Positions 7,541 through 15,543 of a stretch of DNA of 64,000 bases are shown piece after piece (positions within the stretch are counted from its first letter, which is position 1; each line of letters begins with the position of its first letter). The notes beneath the pieces are model-generated. The model had not been told where the DNA came from. It saw nothing but the letters and a program-made list of their open reading frames with translations, and did not search any database. Source of the DNA: Clostridium merdae (GTDB taxonomy: Bacteria; Bacillota; Clostridia; Oscillospirales; Acutalibacteraceae); assembly GCF_900176635.1 (NCBI RefSeq), contig NZ_FXLN01000004.1, forward strand, positions 744,001-808,000, read 5' to 3'. The position numbers and the translations under genes are program-made.

Positions 7541-8885
7541 CTAATTTCACGCTCCCTATTAAATGCTTATACGGCAACCAACTATATTGGTCTGCGTTGA
7601 TGGTGTGATCGTTGCCATCTTCCGGCACATTATCCTTTTCTTCATTCCAGCTGTAGGAATTGAGTTCATCAATCTCAGGCTGGCAATAATCTTCCACCAG
7701 AAGAAAATCACAATGTGCCATCCAGCCCGCCTGCAGGTTGATACGGTCAATAATCTGGGTCTTTTTCCAGGCCGGTACGAAGTCGTAGATGCAGCCGTTC
7801 TGTCGCTTATACTTCTGACATTCAATAATCGTCGCCTGGTCTGCGGAATCAATGTAAACAGTACGTGCAAACAAACCCCACAATGCCCTGTTGCGCTCTA
7901 GAAAGTCAATTAGTAAAGGTGGAATATCCGACGGTGCCAAAGGTGTATTACGCCCTCGGTTGCTGAGCTCCTGCGCTGCGAGCGTTATCTTCTTGCGGTC
8001 AGTTGTGATACCGGTGAATACAAAAGCAAAGGTGTCGGCCGTTTTCTGTGAATAGGAAGTATCCACGCCGGCAGATACCTGTTGGAATTTTACGGTACCG
8101 TCCTTTATCTGTTCCATGAGATCCGAAGCCTTAATAAGATTCTTTTTCTGCAGGTCGAAAACCAGACCAGTGGAGCGGCCGCGCAAACCTTTGATTTTAT
8201 TCTTCCACAACTTTGTTCCTGGTGCTACACCTGCAAGCAGCTGTTCACGTTTCTCTGGAGTTAAGGAGAGGTTGTCGTCAAATGTAAAGTACCAATGTAC
8301 CCACCTCGGCATTGTAGGCTGGTCCAGTTGTTTCAGCAGTTCTTTCGGTGTTCCGTTTTCCCATTCTGGGAGCGGTCTGCAGCGATTGATGTACTCCCTG
8401 TAAATCGGTAGGTTCGGATCATCGGGGTTTAAGGTCATCATCATGTAATCGTAGCGGATGGAAACCTCACGCACAAAGTCCATGTCGGCGATGTTGGCCT
8501 CATCGATGTACACGCAACCATACTGACCGCCCAGGGCTTTCTTCCACCGTGCTTTATTATCGTAACCCAGCACATAAACAATCTTATCTCCAGCCGGTGT
8601 ACAGTACCGCAGGTGGGGCATTGTAATACCCTTACCACCGGAAGGATGATAAGAAATAAGGCCGCTGAAAACATCCAGCAGCCCGAAGTCTTTTGTTATG
8701 ACGTTTTTCTCAAGAGTACCCAAGTCATTGCCAGCCATGATATGCGCCCGCTGGTGGGATTCTGCTACTCGGAACATGAATTTCACTATGCCAACTGTAG
8801 TCTTACCGGCATAGGTGGTTCCCTCCAGAACTTCCAGCTTCGCCCGGTGCTTCATGAAGGCAATATACTTCTGTGACAGCTTCAT
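7533..8885 (-). CDS. terL: Terminase large subunit
   Basis: This is the ATP-driven DNA packaging motor and nuclease, 450 residues. The Walker A-like motif is EGTTYAGKTTVGIVKF at about residues 21-36, and the Walker B-like GCVYIDEANIADMDF lies near residue 150. The C-terminal nuclease domain has acidic positions in SAGVDTSYSQKTAD and VYIDSADQATI, followed by the late LLVEDYCQPEIDELNSY. This is the PBSX/SPP1-type layout. It overlaps the small subunit gene by 4 bases (ATGA). Confidence 0.92.
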   Translation of the reverse strand: MKLSQKYIAFMKHRAKLEVLEGTTYAGKTTVGIVKFMFRVAESHQRAHIMAGNDLGTLEKNVITKDFGLLDVFSGLISYHPSGGKGITMPHLRYCTPAGDKIVYVLGYDNKARWKKALGGQYGCVYIDEANIADMDFVREVSIRYDYMMMTLNPDDPNLPIYREYINRCRPLPEWENGTPKELLKQLDQPTMPRWVHWYFTFDDNLSLTPEKREQLLAGVAPGTKLWKNKIKGLRGRSTGLVFDLQKKNLIKASDLMEQIKDGTVKFQQVSAGVDTSYSQKTADTFAFVFTGITTDRKKITLAAQELSNRGRNTPLAPSDIPPLLIDFLERNRALWGLFARTVYIDSADQATIIECQKYKRQNGCIYDFVPAWKKTQIIDRINLQAGWMAHCDFLLVEDYCQPEIDELNSYSWNEEKDNVPEDGNDHTINADQYSWLPYKHLIGSVKLDG

Positions 8886-9430
8886 CCAGTATCACCGGAA
8901 GTTAGCTCCTGCTCCTTACTCGTGTTATCGTCCTGCAGCTGTTCCAGAATAGAAGTCAGAGCCGCACCGCCCGTATCAATACTGCCAGAGTGCTCCACCT
9001 TGTCCGTAAACATGCCAAGGTGCTTGCCCAGAAGCTCCAGCGCCTTGAGCTTGTCGGCCAGCTTGATTTCGCGCTCTACCCCCTCACCGTCGGCTGTGGG
9101 AATCGTCTTGACCTTTACCGAAGCGATGGCTGCTGTATCATCTTCACAGGCATCCACTTTCAAAGTGGCACTGTCTATGTCTATAACATCATTGGCGTTG
9201 ATAAAGGCGACTCGGGCTAACTCGCGAATAACGCGGTCCGCGTTGGCTCCTGTGCGCTTTGAGCGTTCAGCTATGGCTTTGTCTATACGTGCGCGAATCT
9301 CAGGTTTCTGCATGTTCTCACTGCCAATAGAAGCAGCGCTTTCAGGGCTGTATCCTGCTCGTATGGCTGCCTGTGTAGCGTTCAGGTCAATGAGATATTC
9401 CTCACAGAACTGCTTTTGTTTATTAGTCAT
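8882..9430 (-). CDS. terS: Terminase small subunit
   Basis: The 182-residue protein opens with TNKQKQFCEEYLIDLNATQAA followed by IRAGYSPESAA. This is the classic N-terminal helix-turn-helix of Terminase_2-type small subunits, which bind the packaging site on phage DNA and present it to the large subunit. A helical oligomerisation region follows, then a charged tail DDNTSKEQELTSGDTG. A clear AGGAGG site precedes the ATG. It is the first gene of the visible packaging operon on the minus strand. Confidence 0.92.
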   Translation of the reverse strand: MTNKQKQFCEEYLIDLNATQAAIRAGYSPESAASIGSENMQKPEIRARIDKAIAERSKRTGANADRVIRELARVAFINANDVIDIDSATLKVDACEDDTAAIASVKVKTIPTADGEGVEREIKLADKLKALELLGKHLGMFTDKVEHSGSIDTGGAALTSILEQLQDDNTSKEQELTSGDTG

Positions 9431-9463
9431 GAGTGGTCACCTCCTAAAAACAGGTATAAAATA

Positions 9464-9483
9464 GGACGCTGTGAAAAGCGTCC
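9464..9483 (-). terminator. Terminator after the TIR-like accessory gene
   Basis: Six-base arms GGACGC/GCGTCC with an 8-base loop, followed on the minus strand by TATTTTAT. It lies 36 bases after the stop of the accessory gene and just before terS, so it would end the accessory transcript and partly insulate the packaging operon. Confidence 0.6.
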
Positions 9484-9519
9484 TCAGCTGAGTACTAAAA
9501 TTATATATAGAATAGCTTA

Positions 9520-10407
9520 TTAAGAAGGAATGTTCACAAGGAAAGTTTGCATTTCATCTAGTACTTGAGAATATTTTTTTCGATCACTGGCATTTAATTT
9601 GATTGTATTCATCTCATTTTTTATAACTTCTATTGCCATAAGGCATTGCATTATTTGATTTTTTGTCAAAACCTGATTCTTAATTGTATAATCTAATTCA
9701 GATATTTGCTTTTGTAATTTTTCATCCTCTGATAATTTATTGATCCTAAGAACATTTTTAACATCATTGTACAGTTCTGAATCAAATTTAATAACCGCTC
9801 CGGTATTCTGTATTTGAGACTTAATACTTCCAATATCGTTCATTATTCCTTGTAGAACTACCGCTATTGTATCATCAGGAGATAGACTTCCAGTTTTTAA
9901 CTCTGCACTGTTTAATCCAAGTAATTTAATTATTGAACCAAAATTTTTCCCACTCGCTGTAGCTTCAATGGCCTTTATAATCTTTTTCCTATCTTCAATA
10001 ATCTCATCATATATTCTTCCTGAACGGTAATCTGTTGTAGCAATCCCATTAATATCAAATATACGTTGAGTCCCGATTTCTTGTACTAAAACAACAGGTT
10101 TGTCGAATGCCTGTCTTATTCCAAGTTCATATAAAACATTGGGATTTCTAGTACTTAAATCACACAAAACCATAGGTGCATCAATTAGCTCGTGTAAGAT
10201 TTTCAATTGAATACTGTCGCTTGATTTATCCTCATCTACTCTATGAGGTTTAAAACCAGCCTCTTCTATAGCTGGAGCAAAAAGTTGAGTATAAATTTTA
10301 TGGAAATGCCCGGAAGCATAGCCTTCAGGATCGCTTATTGGCATAATAACAAAACAAGTATTCTTTTGCTCAGAATCAGATTCTATTTTTTTAGTGTCTG
10401 TAGGCAT
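9520..10407 (-). CDS. TIR/nucleoside deoxyribosyltransferase-like sensor protein, probable phage accessory (defence?) gene
   Basis: The 295-residue protein has an N-terminal Rossmann-like domain at residues 17-115 with CFVIMPISDPEGYASGHF, MVLCDLSTRNPNVLYELGIR and KPVVLVQE. The NPNV-YELG motif is a hallmark of the 2-deoxyribosyltransferase/TIR-like nucleotide-binding fold, whose members often cleave NAD-like or nucleoside substrates in bacterial conflict systems. Residues 180-290 are long helices with no recognised domain. The gene has its own promoter (10438-10466) and terminator (9464-9483), is AT-richer than its neighbours, and interrupts the late operon. It is not needed for virion building, so it fits a moron; a defence or superinfection-exclusion role is inference. 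Confidence 0.65.
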   Translation of the reverse strand: MPTDTKKIESDSEQKNTCFVIMPISDPEGYASGHFHKIYTQLFAPAIEEAGFKPHRVDEDKSSDSIQLKILHELIDAPMVLCDLSTRNPNVLYELGIRQAFDKPVVLVQEIGTQRIFDINGIATTDYRSGRIYDEIIEDRKKIIKAIEATASGKNFGSIIKLLGLNSAELKTGSLSPDDTIAVVLQGIMNDIGSIKSQIQNTGAVIKFDSELYNDVKNVLRINKLSEDEKLQKQISELDYTIKNQVLTKNQIMQCLMAIEVIKNEMNTIKLNASDRKKYSQVLDEMQTFLVNIPS

Positions 10408-10437
10408 TAAATTTTCCTCCCCAAATTTGTTAATTCA

Positions 10438-10466
10438 ATTATAATAGATTAATTGAATTATTGGAA
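10438..10466 (-). promoter_or_regulatory. Promoter of the TIR-like accessory gene
   Basis: On the minus strand a -10 box TATAAT (10438-10443) is preceded by exactly 17 bases and a weak -35 box TTCCAA (10461-10466). It lies just upstream of a GGGGAGG ribosome site and the ATG at 10407. The -10 is perfect and the -35 poor, so activity is likely but unproven. The rest of the gap to 10621 contains no gene. Confidence 0.55.
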
Positions 10467-10621
10467 GAAAATTGGAAGTAAATAGTTTAATTTTTAAAGA
10501 ACAGATAAACGCCCAGCTATTAGTTGAACGCTTTCCTGAAATGCCCAATCATATAATACCACACTTTGACCTGCATTAAATCAACTGTTTCCGAATGTCT
10601 CAGGCGGAAAGCGGCGGCTTT

Positions 10622-11116
10622 TTATTGCGTCATATCTTGGAAAGTAATTTGATCTGCTATAATCATTAGTTGGAGTAGGGCAACGCGCACACGTTCCCGG
10701 ACCCGGCCCTCGCTCAATTCGCTTTTGCCTGCGATTTCTTTCCATGTTGGCTGGCGGCAATATTTTCGATTCTGTGGATCTCCCATGTATCTTAGCTCCA
10801 ATATGTACCGGTCGGTTTTGTCCAGGTGTCCCAGTGCCAGGCCGAGCCAGTTTCTTTTCTCGCGTAGCGCTGCAATCCGGCAGTAGCAGTTCAAGATCTC
10901 ATCTTCATAATATCGTGACGGGTCCGCCAGCGCCATGTTGGCAGTGCGGTCCCCAGGCAGGCCTTTGCCGCCCGGTAGCCCTGAGAGGTTAACGGACGGC
11001 AAATTTATTGTGTTTTTCATCTCTTCGCAGTGCCGGATGGTGGCGAATTCCTCATCAATCATCTGGGGAATATCGTAGTAAATTTTAAGCAGCTCTTTTA
11101 CTTCGTTAATTGTCAA
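10622..11116 (-). CDS. ArpU/sigma-70 region 4-like late transcription activator
   Basis: The 164-residue protein ends with a helix-turn-helix resembling sigma factor region 4: LDKTDRYILELRYMGD, then PTWKEIAGKSELSEGRVRERVRVALLQL. The N-terminal half is helical with CRIAALREKRNWLGLALGHL. This is the ArpU/RinA/DUF1492 type that switches on late genes in Gram-positive phages. Its location between the early block and terminase is the usual one. The likely target is a promoter in front of terS, on the minus strand, though I do not see an unambiguous late promoter. Confidence 0.75.
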   Translation of the reverse strand: MTINEVKELLKIYYDIPQMIDEEFATIRHCEEMKNTINLPSVNLSGLPGGKGLPGDRTANMALADPSRYYEDEILNCYCRIAALREKRNWLGLALGHLDKTDRYILELRYMGDPQNRKYCRQPTWKEIAGKSELSEGRVRERVRVALLQLMIIADQITFQDMTQ

Positions 11117-11218
11117 GCGCCATCATCCTTTCGTATTGGTAGTTAAAGTAATATTTTAGAATTATATCTAGTCTAGTGTCTAATTCTCTGACTGTTAGTA
11201 TATTTTGCATGTTACTTC

Positions 11219-11247
11219 TTTACGTTTAAACTAATATGGAATATAAT
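11219..11247 (+). promoter_or_regulatory. Promoter of the plus-strand accessory pair
   Basis: A -35 box TTTACG (11219-11224), a 17-base spacer and a perfect -10 box TATAAT (11242-11247) lie 28 bases before the ATG at 11276. A strong AAAAAGGGGG ribosome site follows. The promoter faces opposite to all surrounding phage operons. Confidence 0.7.
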
Positions 11248-11275
11248 GGATAAAAAATAGAAAAAGGGGGATACA

Positions 11276-11854
11276 ATGGCCATAGTAGAGACAATTATTG
11301 ATGGCATAGTTAGTCAAATCAAAAGCGTACATGATTTGAAAAATGAGCAAATAATTTATCAAAACAGAGTGAAGGCACAGCTTTACATTAAATTAATTAA
11401 AATATTAATTCCTTTTCCTGAAGATATACCAAATGCAGTTTTAAGTATACTGGATTTCCCACCAAATTTTAGAGGGGATTTTTATACCGTAAAGCGAATT
11501 TTAAATATACAAATTCAGCACAATGAAAAACTAATTCAAGAAAATAGGAATCTCAATCTGGCTGAAAAAAACGAACTGGAGGCGGACATTGCTAATAGAA
11601 TTTTTACTAAAAGAGAATTAGCGAAGTTAAAAATTCAATATAACAAATCAAAAAACGAACTTATCGAATTCAAAGAAAATCACATGGCTGAAATGAACTT
11701 ATATGCTAGTCAGGATGTACTAAACTTGATGGTGATCTTCGATGTTACCATAAAAAACGCCTTTAAATATGGTGCCTATATTGACAAAGATTCTATAACA
11801 GTTAATAAACGCCGATTAATAGATTGTATGAGAGCGGAAATACATGTTGATTAA
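11276..11854 (+). CDS. Unknown coiled-coil protein of a phage accessory unit
   Basis: A 192-residue protein, AT-rich in codons, with no motif I recognise. It is almost fully helical. Residues 80-140 form a charged, coiled-coil-like stretch (NRNLNLAEKNELEADIAN, KRELAKLKIQYNKSKNELIEF), and the C-terminus has KRRLIDCMRAEIHVD. No signal peptide or membrane segment. It starts the plus-strand two-gene unit with its own promoter and strong ribosome site, followed 24 bases later by a YjcQ-like gene. The opposite orientation and different base composition suggest a moron expressed from the prophage. Confidence 0.65.
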   Translation: MAIVETIIDGIVSQIKSVHDLKNEQIIYQNRVKAQLYIKLIKILIPFPEDIPNAVLSILDFPPNFRGDFYTVKRILNIQIQHNEKLIQENRNLNLAEKNELEADIANRIFTKRELAKLKIQYNKSKNELIEFKENHMAEMNLYASQDVLNLMVIFDVTIKNAFKYGAYIDKDSITVNKRRLIDCMRAEIHVD

Positions 11855-11878
11855 CCTTATTGAGGAGACGAAATAACA

Positions 11879-12160
11879 ATGGCTATTGATCAGCTAAAAG
11901 TCGCATTCAGCATTCTTCATGAGTTATCAGAAGAAAGTATTCCAAAAGAAAAAGACTACGGTCTGTCAGACCGGCAATTTGTCCATATAGTACTGGATTT
12001 GCAGGATAAAGGATATATTAGAAACGCTGTAATTTCTCTCGGAGACGATGAACTAGATTTATATATTGATGAGGCGTATGTTACTTTAGATGGATTGCAA
12101 TTTTTGCACGATAATTCTACGCTAATGAAAACGTATAAAGGCTTAAAAGCTGGGGTCTAA
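11879..12160 (+). CDS. YjcQ family protein
   Basis: The 93-residue protein follows the YjcQ pattern: an N-terminal helix MAIDQLKVAFSILHELSEES, a winged-helix-like middle DRQFVHIVLDLQDKGYIRN, and AYVTLDGLQFLHDNSTLMKTYKGLK. YjcQ proteins are small predicted winged-helix proteins common in Firmicutes prophages and have no settled function. The gene has an AGGAG site and lies behind the coiled-coil gene, ending just before the shared terminator at 12274-12302. Confidence 0.8.
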   Translation: MAIDQLKVAFSILHELSEESIPKEKDYGLSDRQFVHIVLDLQDKGYIRNAVISLGDDELDLYIDEAYVTLDGLQFLHDNSTLMKTYKGLKAGV

Positions 12161-12273
12161 GAAATAAAAGAATGGATCCAGTTTTTTACACCTTAATGCG
12201 CAGTGCAATAATTTCCGCCCCATCCTCCACTTTCAATGACAAAGCACAAGATAAAAAATAAGACTGCATATTG

Positions 12274-12302
12274 TTAGGCAGACCTCAAAGGGGTCTGCCT
12301 AA
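12274..12302. terminator. Bidirectional terminator between convergent units
   Basis: Perfect 11-base arms TTAGGCAGACC and GGTCTGCCTAA with a short loop lie between the plus-strand accessory pair and the minus-strand rusA gene, whose stop codon is adjacent. T-rich sequence follows on the plus side. It separates the accessory unit from the early operon. Confidence 0.75.
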
Positions 12303-12304
12303 CT

Positions 12305-12790
12305 TTACTTTACCTCCATAATCTTAACTAGCGTCCGTGGTATCTCTCCATAATACTTAGACATTTGTGTGACGACAATCTGAGCATCATCCTTGTAGGC
12401 GAGCTCGTTGAGGGCGTCGCAAATAATCTTTATCACGTTATCGCAGTCTGGCTTTTTTGTTGGGCGGAGCACACCAGCCATCATATCAGCCTGAATCCGT
12501 TTGCTTTTACTCTTTGGTATGGGATAGAATGCCGTGATTTGCATAGCCAACTGGGCATCATCCGAAAAGCGGAATCCCTGCGTGGCGGCCTTAAAGCGGA
12601 GACGCACCAGTTCTTCATAGACCACGGTCTTGTCCGGTGTGTAGGTCATACTCATGCCGTTCTTGGCTCGTACAACTCGTGGCCGGGCTTTACCCTGCGG
12701 AGGGCCAGGGACAACGAATTGAATTCTTTGTGGTCCCTGGGGCATTGCTGCTGCAGGTGGAACAAATCCAGGGATAATTATAGTTTCCAT
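12305..12790 (-). CDS. rusA: RusA-like Holliday junction resolvase
   Basis: The 161-residue protein has the RusA core: IQFVVPGPPQGKARPRVVR near residue 25 and the metal-binding KKPDCDNVIKIICDALN (two Asp and an Asp in DALN) near residue 115. RusA dimers cut four-way DNA junctions at phage replication and recombination intermediates. An N-terminal extension of about 20 residues precedes the core. It is the last gene of the early minus-strand operon. Confidence 0.9.
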   Translation of the reverse strand: METIIIPGFVPPAAAMPQGPQRIQFVVPGPPQGKARPRVVRAKNGMSMTYTPDKTVVYEELVRLRFKAATQGFRFSDDAQLAMQITAFYPIPKSKSKRIQADMMAGVLRPTKKPDCDNVIKIICDALNELAYKDDAQIVVTQMSKYYGEIPRTLVKIMEVK

Positions 12791-12846
12791 TGTTCAAATC
12801 CTCCTCTTTAATTCGTAGTTCTCGGCCGGAGCATCTAGCTTGGCTT

Positions 12847-13716
12847 TCAAGGCGTATCCCTCATTTCTCCTGAAATTTTCTCATATTCCTCAAGGTCGTA
12901 TGTAGGCTGACTTGATTCCTGCTTGCTTGATTCTCTCACCCCAGTACGCTTCCATTCTTCCAGGATGGTCTTGACGTAGTTTGCGCTTCGTCCTTTGCCT
13001 TTAGCTTCTCCAATAGCCGCCAGGATGGTTTGTACTGGGTAGGATTCACATAGTAGCCTGAATACTTCGGCTTCTCCAGCCTTCGGAGGATGGATAAACT
13101 CTTCAAAACAATCCAAAACGCAACGCAACGCATCCGAAGCAGTCGGCAGAGTAATACCAACACAAGATTCCTCCCTTGAAAGAGCCGGGGGTAAGGGGGT
13201 TGTGTTATTGGTTAGGTATTGGTTAGGTAAGGTACTGGTTAGGTATATACCGTTACTTGGCGTTACTGTAACGTTACATTCGCCGTTACTAGGTGTTACA
13301 CTGTCATCACTCGGTAACGTTTCTTTTGGTGTTACTTTCTCTTTCTTTTTGTCTCTGTAACGCTGTACTCTTTGCCGTGTTTTTTCTTTATTGCGCTCCA
13401 CATAATCAATCAGCAGTTCTGCGCGCTGTTCCCAATTCCGGATAAATATCTCGTCATTGCGTCGTTCAAGAAAATGTATTTCATCTGAAAGAATGGCGTT
13501 GTAAAATGTTTCAGGTTTCTTTTCCCATCCTGCGGCCTTGGCAATTGCACGCGGCGGGAAGTTGGTCACGTTACCATCCGGGGCAGAATTAACAGCCCAA
13601 GTCCAAAAGCAAACCATCAATCCTACTGCATACGCATTACTTATTTTCAGGGCATCTGCCAAATTATAAATCTTATCATGTTCCTTAATACCATCATCGA
13701 CTTGTATCCATGCCAC
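12847..13716 (-). CDS. Phage replication initiator with DnaD-type C-terminal domain
   Basis: The N-terminal domain (residues 1-110) matches phage replisome organisers: MAWIQVDDGIKEHDKIYNLA, then winged-helix segments and IFIRNWEQ. Residues 115-180 are a low-complexity linker encoded over repeats (13208-13360). The C-terminal part (195-260) has the DnaD signature YVKTILEEW. Such proteins open the phage origin and recruit the host helicase loader. The position of repeats within the gene parallels lambda O, whose gene contains the origin. RusA is encoded downstream. Confidence 0.8.
   Translation of the reverse strand: MAWIQVDDGIKEHDKIYNLADALKISNAYAVGLMVCFWTWAVNSAPDGNVTNFPPRAIAKAAGWEKKPETFYNAILSDEIHFLERRNDEIFIRNWEQRAELLIDYVERNKEKTRQRVQRYRDKKKEKVTPKETLPSDDSVTPSNGECNVTVTPSNGIYLTSTLPNQYLTNNTTPLPPALSREESCVGITLPTASDALRCVLDCFEEFIHPPKAGEAEVFRLLCESYPVQTILAAIGEAKGKGRSANYVKTILEEWKRTGVRESSKQESSQPTYDLEEYEKISGEMRDTP
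13208..13360. repeat. Iteron-like repeats, candidate phage replication origin
   Basis: Two perfect tandem copies of the 11-base unit TTGGTTAGGTA (13208-13218 and 13219-13229) are followed 5 bases later by a third copy with one change (13235-13245). Next to them, 13251-13360 carries many GTTAC/GTAAC pentamers in both orientations. All lie within the linker of the initiator gene, between its DNA-binding and DnaD domains. Repeated binding sites within an initiator gene are typical of phage origins. Part of the repetition could be due to repeated protein motifs (VTPSNG). Confidence 0.55.
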
Positions 13717-13733
13717 TGTGTATCACCTGCCCT

Positions 13734-14444
13734 CTAGAATACCGTTACCGGCTTACCGGCAACACGTTGAATCTCTTGTTTAAATAACCGGGCGTCACTG
13801 TTGTTCCCCGAAAGGTGCAACAGGTATATATGTCGCACCGTACTCATGTTGTTTACTAGTATAAAATTCTTTACGTACTCGAGCCCAAAGTGAGAACGAA
13901 GCAGTCGGGGCTTCATACTCTCCGGGATCCGGCCGGATGCGATGCTTTCATTCAACAGTGGTAGGCTGTAATTGCACTCCACCATGACGATGTTCAGACC
14001 ATTGAATGAGTTTGGAATGTAATAGGTATCCGTCGCAAAGAGCAGCTTCTCGCGAGCGGTGTAGGAATAAATCAGATATCCGCAGGGCTCCGCTGCGTCG
14101 TGCTTTGTTTCAAAAGGTAACACCATCCAACTTCCAAGTCGGAACTGCTCTCCGGCGCGTACCACATGCTTTCGGTAAGGGCGGTCTATGCCTGAGATTC
14201 CAGCAAACGTGCCGACAGTTGCGTACAAATCAATTCCTCGGGAAGCCAGCCCTGCGGCACCATCGGAGTGGTCACCGTGCTCATGGGTAATCAGGCAGCC
14301 GGCTACACGTGGCAGCAGCGGCAGAAATCCGGAAAGAATCTTTTTGGCGGGAATGCCCGCCTCCAAAAGCAGGACACTTTCGCCGTCATCGATGGCATAA
14401 GCGTTCCCGGTGCTCCCGGAAGCAAGGCATTTAACTTCTATCAT
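13734..14444 (-). CDS. MBL-fold metallo-hydrolase (phage recombination module)
   Basis: A 236-residue metallo-beta-lactamase-fold protein with the metal motif THEHGDHSDG near residue 53, a second ligand region FETKHDAAEP and FATDTYYIPN, and a final HLYLLHLS-like histidine. It resembles the YycJ/PhnP-like nucleases or phosphodiesterases. In Firmicutes phages such genes stand beside RecT-type annealing proteins, where an exonuclease is expected, so a DNA end-processing role is plausible. It lies 3 bases after the annealing protein gene. Confidence 0.8.
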   Translation of the reverse strand: MIEVKCLASGSTGNAYAIDDGESVLLLEAGIPAKKILSGFLPLLPRVAGCLITHEHGDHSDGAAGLASRGIDLYATVGTFAGISGIDRPYRKHVVRAGEQFRLGSWMVLPFETKHDAAEPCGYLIYSYTAREKLLFATDTYYIPNSFNGLNIVMVECNYSLPLLNESIASGRIPESMKPRLLRSHFGLEYVKNFILVNNMSTVRHIYLLHLSGNNSDARLFKQEIQRVAGKPVTVF

Positions 14445-14447
14445 GTT

Positions 14448-15287
14448 TTAAAACCCTGGCATGTAGCCGCCGTTGGGCTTTGCCTGGCGGGGCGCGGAAG
14501 TTTGCCGGGGCTTCTCTTTCGGCGGCTCCTCCGGCGCAGGCGGGGTCGGTTCGGATTCATCAGGCTCTTCTTCCTCTAGCGGCTCTGCGGGCGGCGCCGA
14601 GTCCATCACCTCACCTGTTTCCTCATCAATCTGAAGATCAATCGGGGCGGCATTCGCCTTTTCTTTAATTTCCTCCTGAACTTTAATAGCAGGATTGACC
14701 TCACGGTAGGCATCCGGGCCAATTTCGACAACCTCATCGGTGGAATAGATTCCCATAATCATATCGGGGCAATTCAGACGGCCGAAGAATGAGGCGGCAC
14801 GGTACCGAATCATAACTTCGGGCATGGTTTTCCACTTGGAACCGTTCTTATCAATCCACCCCTCTGCTTTTGCCATAGCCATGGTAATAACAGGGCCTTT
14901 TACGATATGACCGTTATGGTCTTCAGCAAAAGCGTAGCAGGCCATCTCTGTTCCAGTGCCGGTCAACTCGTACTGCAATTCAGTTTTGTATTTTCGACTT
15001 GCATTTATCATGGCTACAATGTACTGGCTGCTCCAAGCTGGGCGCCCATTTACAACATATAAGTTCTGCATAACCATCATAGGGCTGGTATTGAGCCGGT
15101 TGGCCATTTCCAAAGCAATGATGCAGTTACCGATGTTGCCCTGATAATCCTTTGGTACAATGGTAGAACTGGCCAGTGCCTGCGCCATTCGCTGTGCAAC
15201 TTGGAACTCCTGAAATCCGCTGAAAATATTGGTTCCAAGTGTAATATCTCTGCCAACCGATGTAGTCATTTCCTTGTTATCACTCAT
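14448..15287 (-). CDS. recT: RecT-like single-strand annealing protein
   Basis: The 279-residue protein has a conserved core at residues 25-180: FQEFQVAQRMAQALASSTIV, NCIIALEMANRLNTSPMMVM, GRPAWSSQYIVAMINASRKY and MIRYRAASFFGRLNCPDM. This pattern is seen in phage proteins of the RecT/ERF annealing group. The last 80 residues are a disordered, Pro/Glu-rich tail ending GGYMPGF, similar to the tails by which phage annealing proteins and SSBs contact partners. It sits with an MBL hydrolase and an SbcC-like ATPase, a complete recombination set. Confidence 0.75.
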   Translation of the reverse strand: MSDNKEMTTSVGRDITLGTNIFSGFQEFQVAQRMAQALASSTIVPKDYQGNIGNCIIALEMANRLNTSPMMVMQNLYVVNGRPAWSSQYIVAMINASRKYKTELQYELTGTGTEMACYAFAEDHNGHIVKGPVITMAMAKAEGWIDKNGSKWKTMPEVMIRYRAASFFGRLNCPDMIMGIYSTDEVVEIGPDAYREVNPAIKVQEEIKEKANAAPIDLQIDEETGEVMDSAPPAEPLEEEEPDESEPTPPAPEEPPKEKPRQTSAPRQAKPNGGYMPGF

Positions 15288-15543
15288 CTGTTTTTACCTC
15301 CTGATTTTCCGAATCATCCTTAATTCTGGATTTACCTAAAATAGTCTTGGCAACGTCCTTGAAAGGAGCAATCTCCTCTTCCGGTACATTGATAGCGGTG
15401 ACGACGCCCTGGGATAACCCAGAGCGTCCATCAATATCCACCATATCACCAACAGCAACCTCTGTATTTGTAAAATAAGTGTACTCTCTACCGGAAGGCT
15501 CGCCATTGCGGACAAAACGCAACTTAATCACATTGGTCTTCAT
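15280..15543 (-). CDS. Small phage protein, beta-barrel-like, unknown function
   Basis: An 87-residue protein with a likely small barrel (KLRFVRNGEPSGREYTYF, VAVGDMVDIDG, GVVTAINVPEEEI) and a charged tail. The GDMVDI-type segment resembles barrels used in nucleic acid or protein contact, but no family is recognised. It overlaps both neighbours by 4 to 8 bases, so it is expressed with the annealing protein. Confidence 0.55.
   Translation of the reverse strand: MKTNVIKLRFVRNGEPSGREYTYFTNTEVAVGDMVDIDGRSGLSQGVVTAINVPEEEIAPFKDVAKTILGKSRIKDDSENQEVKTDE

Noticed and set aside
13180..13260. CRISPR array
   Set aside because: The 11-base repeats are tandem without spacers of uniform length and lie within a coding gene. 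They fit iterons better. No other CRISPR-like array was seen in the window.
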